A DNA stretch of 7,426 nt from Desulfuromonas sp. (lineage in GTDB: Bacteria > Desulfobacterota > Desulfuromonadia > Desulfuromonadales > SZUA-401): assembly GCA_002869605.1 (NCBI GenBank), contig PKUI01000101.1, positions 1 to 7,426 of the forward strand, read 5' to 3'. The position numbers were made by a program, and so were the translations under genes. The notes below the pieces were generated by a model that saw only the letters and a list, made by a program, of their open reading frames with translations, searched no databases and had not been told where the DNA came from. Below, in pieces: positions 6,475 to 7,426 of the stretch; position 1 is the first letter of the stretch, and every line of letters starts with the position of its first letter.

Positions 6475-7374
6475 CTATTCCACGACATAGTCAAAGGTTA
6501 ACGGTTCGTCGTTACGCACTAACGACAAGGAGAGGCTGCGTGCCTCGCGTAACTGGTAGAAAACCTGCAAAGCTTTTTCCGGGCTGTCAAGCTCTACGCC
6601 GTTGATCTCCTTCAGCACATCGCGCGGGCGCAACCCCATCTGTGAAAGCAACGAGCGCGGCTGGATCATCACCACCTGAAACCCCTCAGTGCGACCATCG
6701 ACGATATTGGGTGTCATGCGTGCGGTCTTGAGCAGCGAGTTCAGGTTGGTGCGCGCCTTCTCGGCCTCCTCGCGGGGAATACGCCAGCGGTTCTCGCCGA
6801 CCTTCTCTATTTGAGGGTGCCTTGTCGCCCCCGCCTTTGGCGGCGGTGTCGACGGCATCGCCCGGCTTGCAAGGGTACTCCCCTCCTGAAGCGGGATCAC
6901 TGCCACGCTGCCGTCCCGTTGCCGCACCGTCACTTCACTGCGCCGCACCTCTTCAAGGGTACGCCCGGCTGAAATTTCATCCCCCTGCCGCACCAGCAAC
7001 AGCTCACTGCCAACCCGCAGCAGGGCCAGTGGATGCTCGCCCCCCGCCACCGTACCGAGCAGGGTCAGGTCAGCAGGCGCCTGCGTGGAGACCGCGACAT
7101 CAGCGCCGGGTGGAGGCTCGCGGCCACCGTCGGTCAGTACCCCGGGAGCCACCCCGAACAGGTTCCGCTCCAGAATGACACTGAAATCCGACAATTGCTC
7201 ACTTTTGCGCACATCTGCTTTTCCCTGGACACTGGCCACCGGCGGCGGGCCTTGCACATCGTCGAGACCAAGCGCCAGCCAGTGCGCCGCGATGACCCCA
7301 CACAGCAGGCCACCCACGAGCCACAGGCCGCGATTGAACCAAGGGAGTATTTGTTGCAGCAAGTCGAGACTCAT
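6475..7374 (-). CDS. gspC: GspC, inner-membrane clamp protein of the type II secretion system
   Basis: GspC links the inner-membrane platform to the GspD secretin and takes part in substrate choice. The 299-residue product has the family layout. A short cytoplasmic N-terminus is followed by one membrane segment (about 17-37, LWLVGGLLCGVIAAHWLALG). A homology-region domain follows (about 62-165), starting with the typical LERNLFG (68-74) and continuing as small beta strands. A proline-rich linker (about 174-190) leads to a C-terminal PDZ domain (about 220-297) with LRPRDVLKEINGV (248-260). I chose the ATG at 7374 because GGAGAG lies 9 bases upstream. In-frame GTG codons at 7380 and 7407 would add 2 or 11 residues and have poorer ribosome-site spacing. 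The gene ends in TAG, 39 bases before gspD and in the same frame as it. The identity is secure; the start is less so. Confidence 0.93.
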   Translation of the reverse strand: MSLDLLQQILPWFNRGLWLVGGLLCGVIAAHWLALGLDDVQGPPPVASVQGKADVRKSEQLSDFSVILERNLFGVAPGVLTDGGREPPPGADVAVSTQAPADLTLLGTVAGGEHPLALLRVGSELLLVRQGDEISAGRTLEEVRRSEVTVRQRDGSVAVIPLQEGSTLASRAMPSTPPPKAGATRHPQIEKVGENRWRIPREEAEKARTNLNSLLKTARMTPNIVDGRTEGFQVVMIQPRSLLSQMGLRPRDVLKEINGVELDSPEKALQVFYQLREARSLSLSLVRNDEPLTFDYVVE

Positions 7375-7383
7375 CGACACGGA

Positions 7384-7389
7384 CTCTCC
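7384..7389 (-). promoter_or_regulatory. Candidate ribosome binding site of gspC
   Basis: GGAGAG on the minus strand lies 9 bases before the ATG at 7374 and only 3 bases before the GTG at 7380. It favours the ATG start. The 52 bases upstream of that ATG show no clear -35/-10 pair, so the operon promoter was not located. Confidence 0.5.
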
Positions 7390-7426
7390 ATAAACTTCCA
7401 AAATCACTAACCACCCACATTACATG

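Noticed and set aside
961..7374. Type IV pilus assembly cluster instead of type II secretion
   Set aside because: gspC with a PDZ domain, a secretin with N0-N3 domains, GspG with its Asp-rich C-terminal loop, and the C-D-E-F-G-H-I-J order are specific to T2SS.
7199..7420. Minus-strand open frame of 73 codons starting at 7420
   Set aside because: It overlaps gspC in another frame, is rich in Arg, Ala and Gly, and has no domain features.

Overview
The window is almost wholly coding, and every gene lies on the minus strand. Read from the right end it is one run of general (type II) secretion pathway genes in classical order: gspC (7374-6475), gspD (6435-4360), gspE (4356-2665), gspF (2661-1444), gspG (1407-961), gspH (992-474), gspI (496-110) and the first 113 bases of gspJ (113-1, running off the left edge). 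No stretch over 300 bases lacks a gene; the longest gap is 39 bases. No RNA gene, mobile element, CRISPR array or terminator was seen. The 52 bases upstream of gspC show no convincing promoter, so transcription probably starts outside the window.

The genes make one machine. GspD is the outer-membrane secretin channel. GspC is the inner-membrane clamp that reaches it through the periplasm. GspE is the cytoplasmic ATPase, and GspF is the inner-membrane platform on which it works. GspG (major) and GspH, GspI and GspJ (minor) are pseudopilins that assemble into the periplasmic piston. GspK, L, M and the prepilin peptidase are not seen and may lie beyond the left edge or elsewhere. Gene spacing is tight throughout: gaps of 3 to 39 bases from C to G, and overlaps of 32, 23 and 4 bases for G/H, H/I and I/J. 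Most starts have clear Shine-Dalgarno sequences.

The host is a Gram-negative bacterium, since it has a secretin and a full T2SS, with GC-rich DNA and GC-rich third codon positions. Protein style suggests a Desulfuromonadales-like deltaproteobacterium, but this is an impression without a search, and a gammaproteobacterium cannot be excluded.

The main oddity is gspD. It reads as one continuous secretin, but codon 185, at the end of the N1 domain, is an in-frame TAG (5883-5881). The same frame resumes at once with the expected N1, N2, N3 and secretin sequence. There is no frameshift and no good restart site. This is either a point nonsense mutation or base error, or a codon read through by suppression or pyrrolysine insertion. 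In addition, gspC, D, E, F and G all lie in one reading frame. Only a TAG separates gspC from gspD and gspE from gspF, and all three of these TAGs are followed by CG. Reading UAG as sense would therefore repair GspD but also create GspC-GspD and GspE-GspF fusions.
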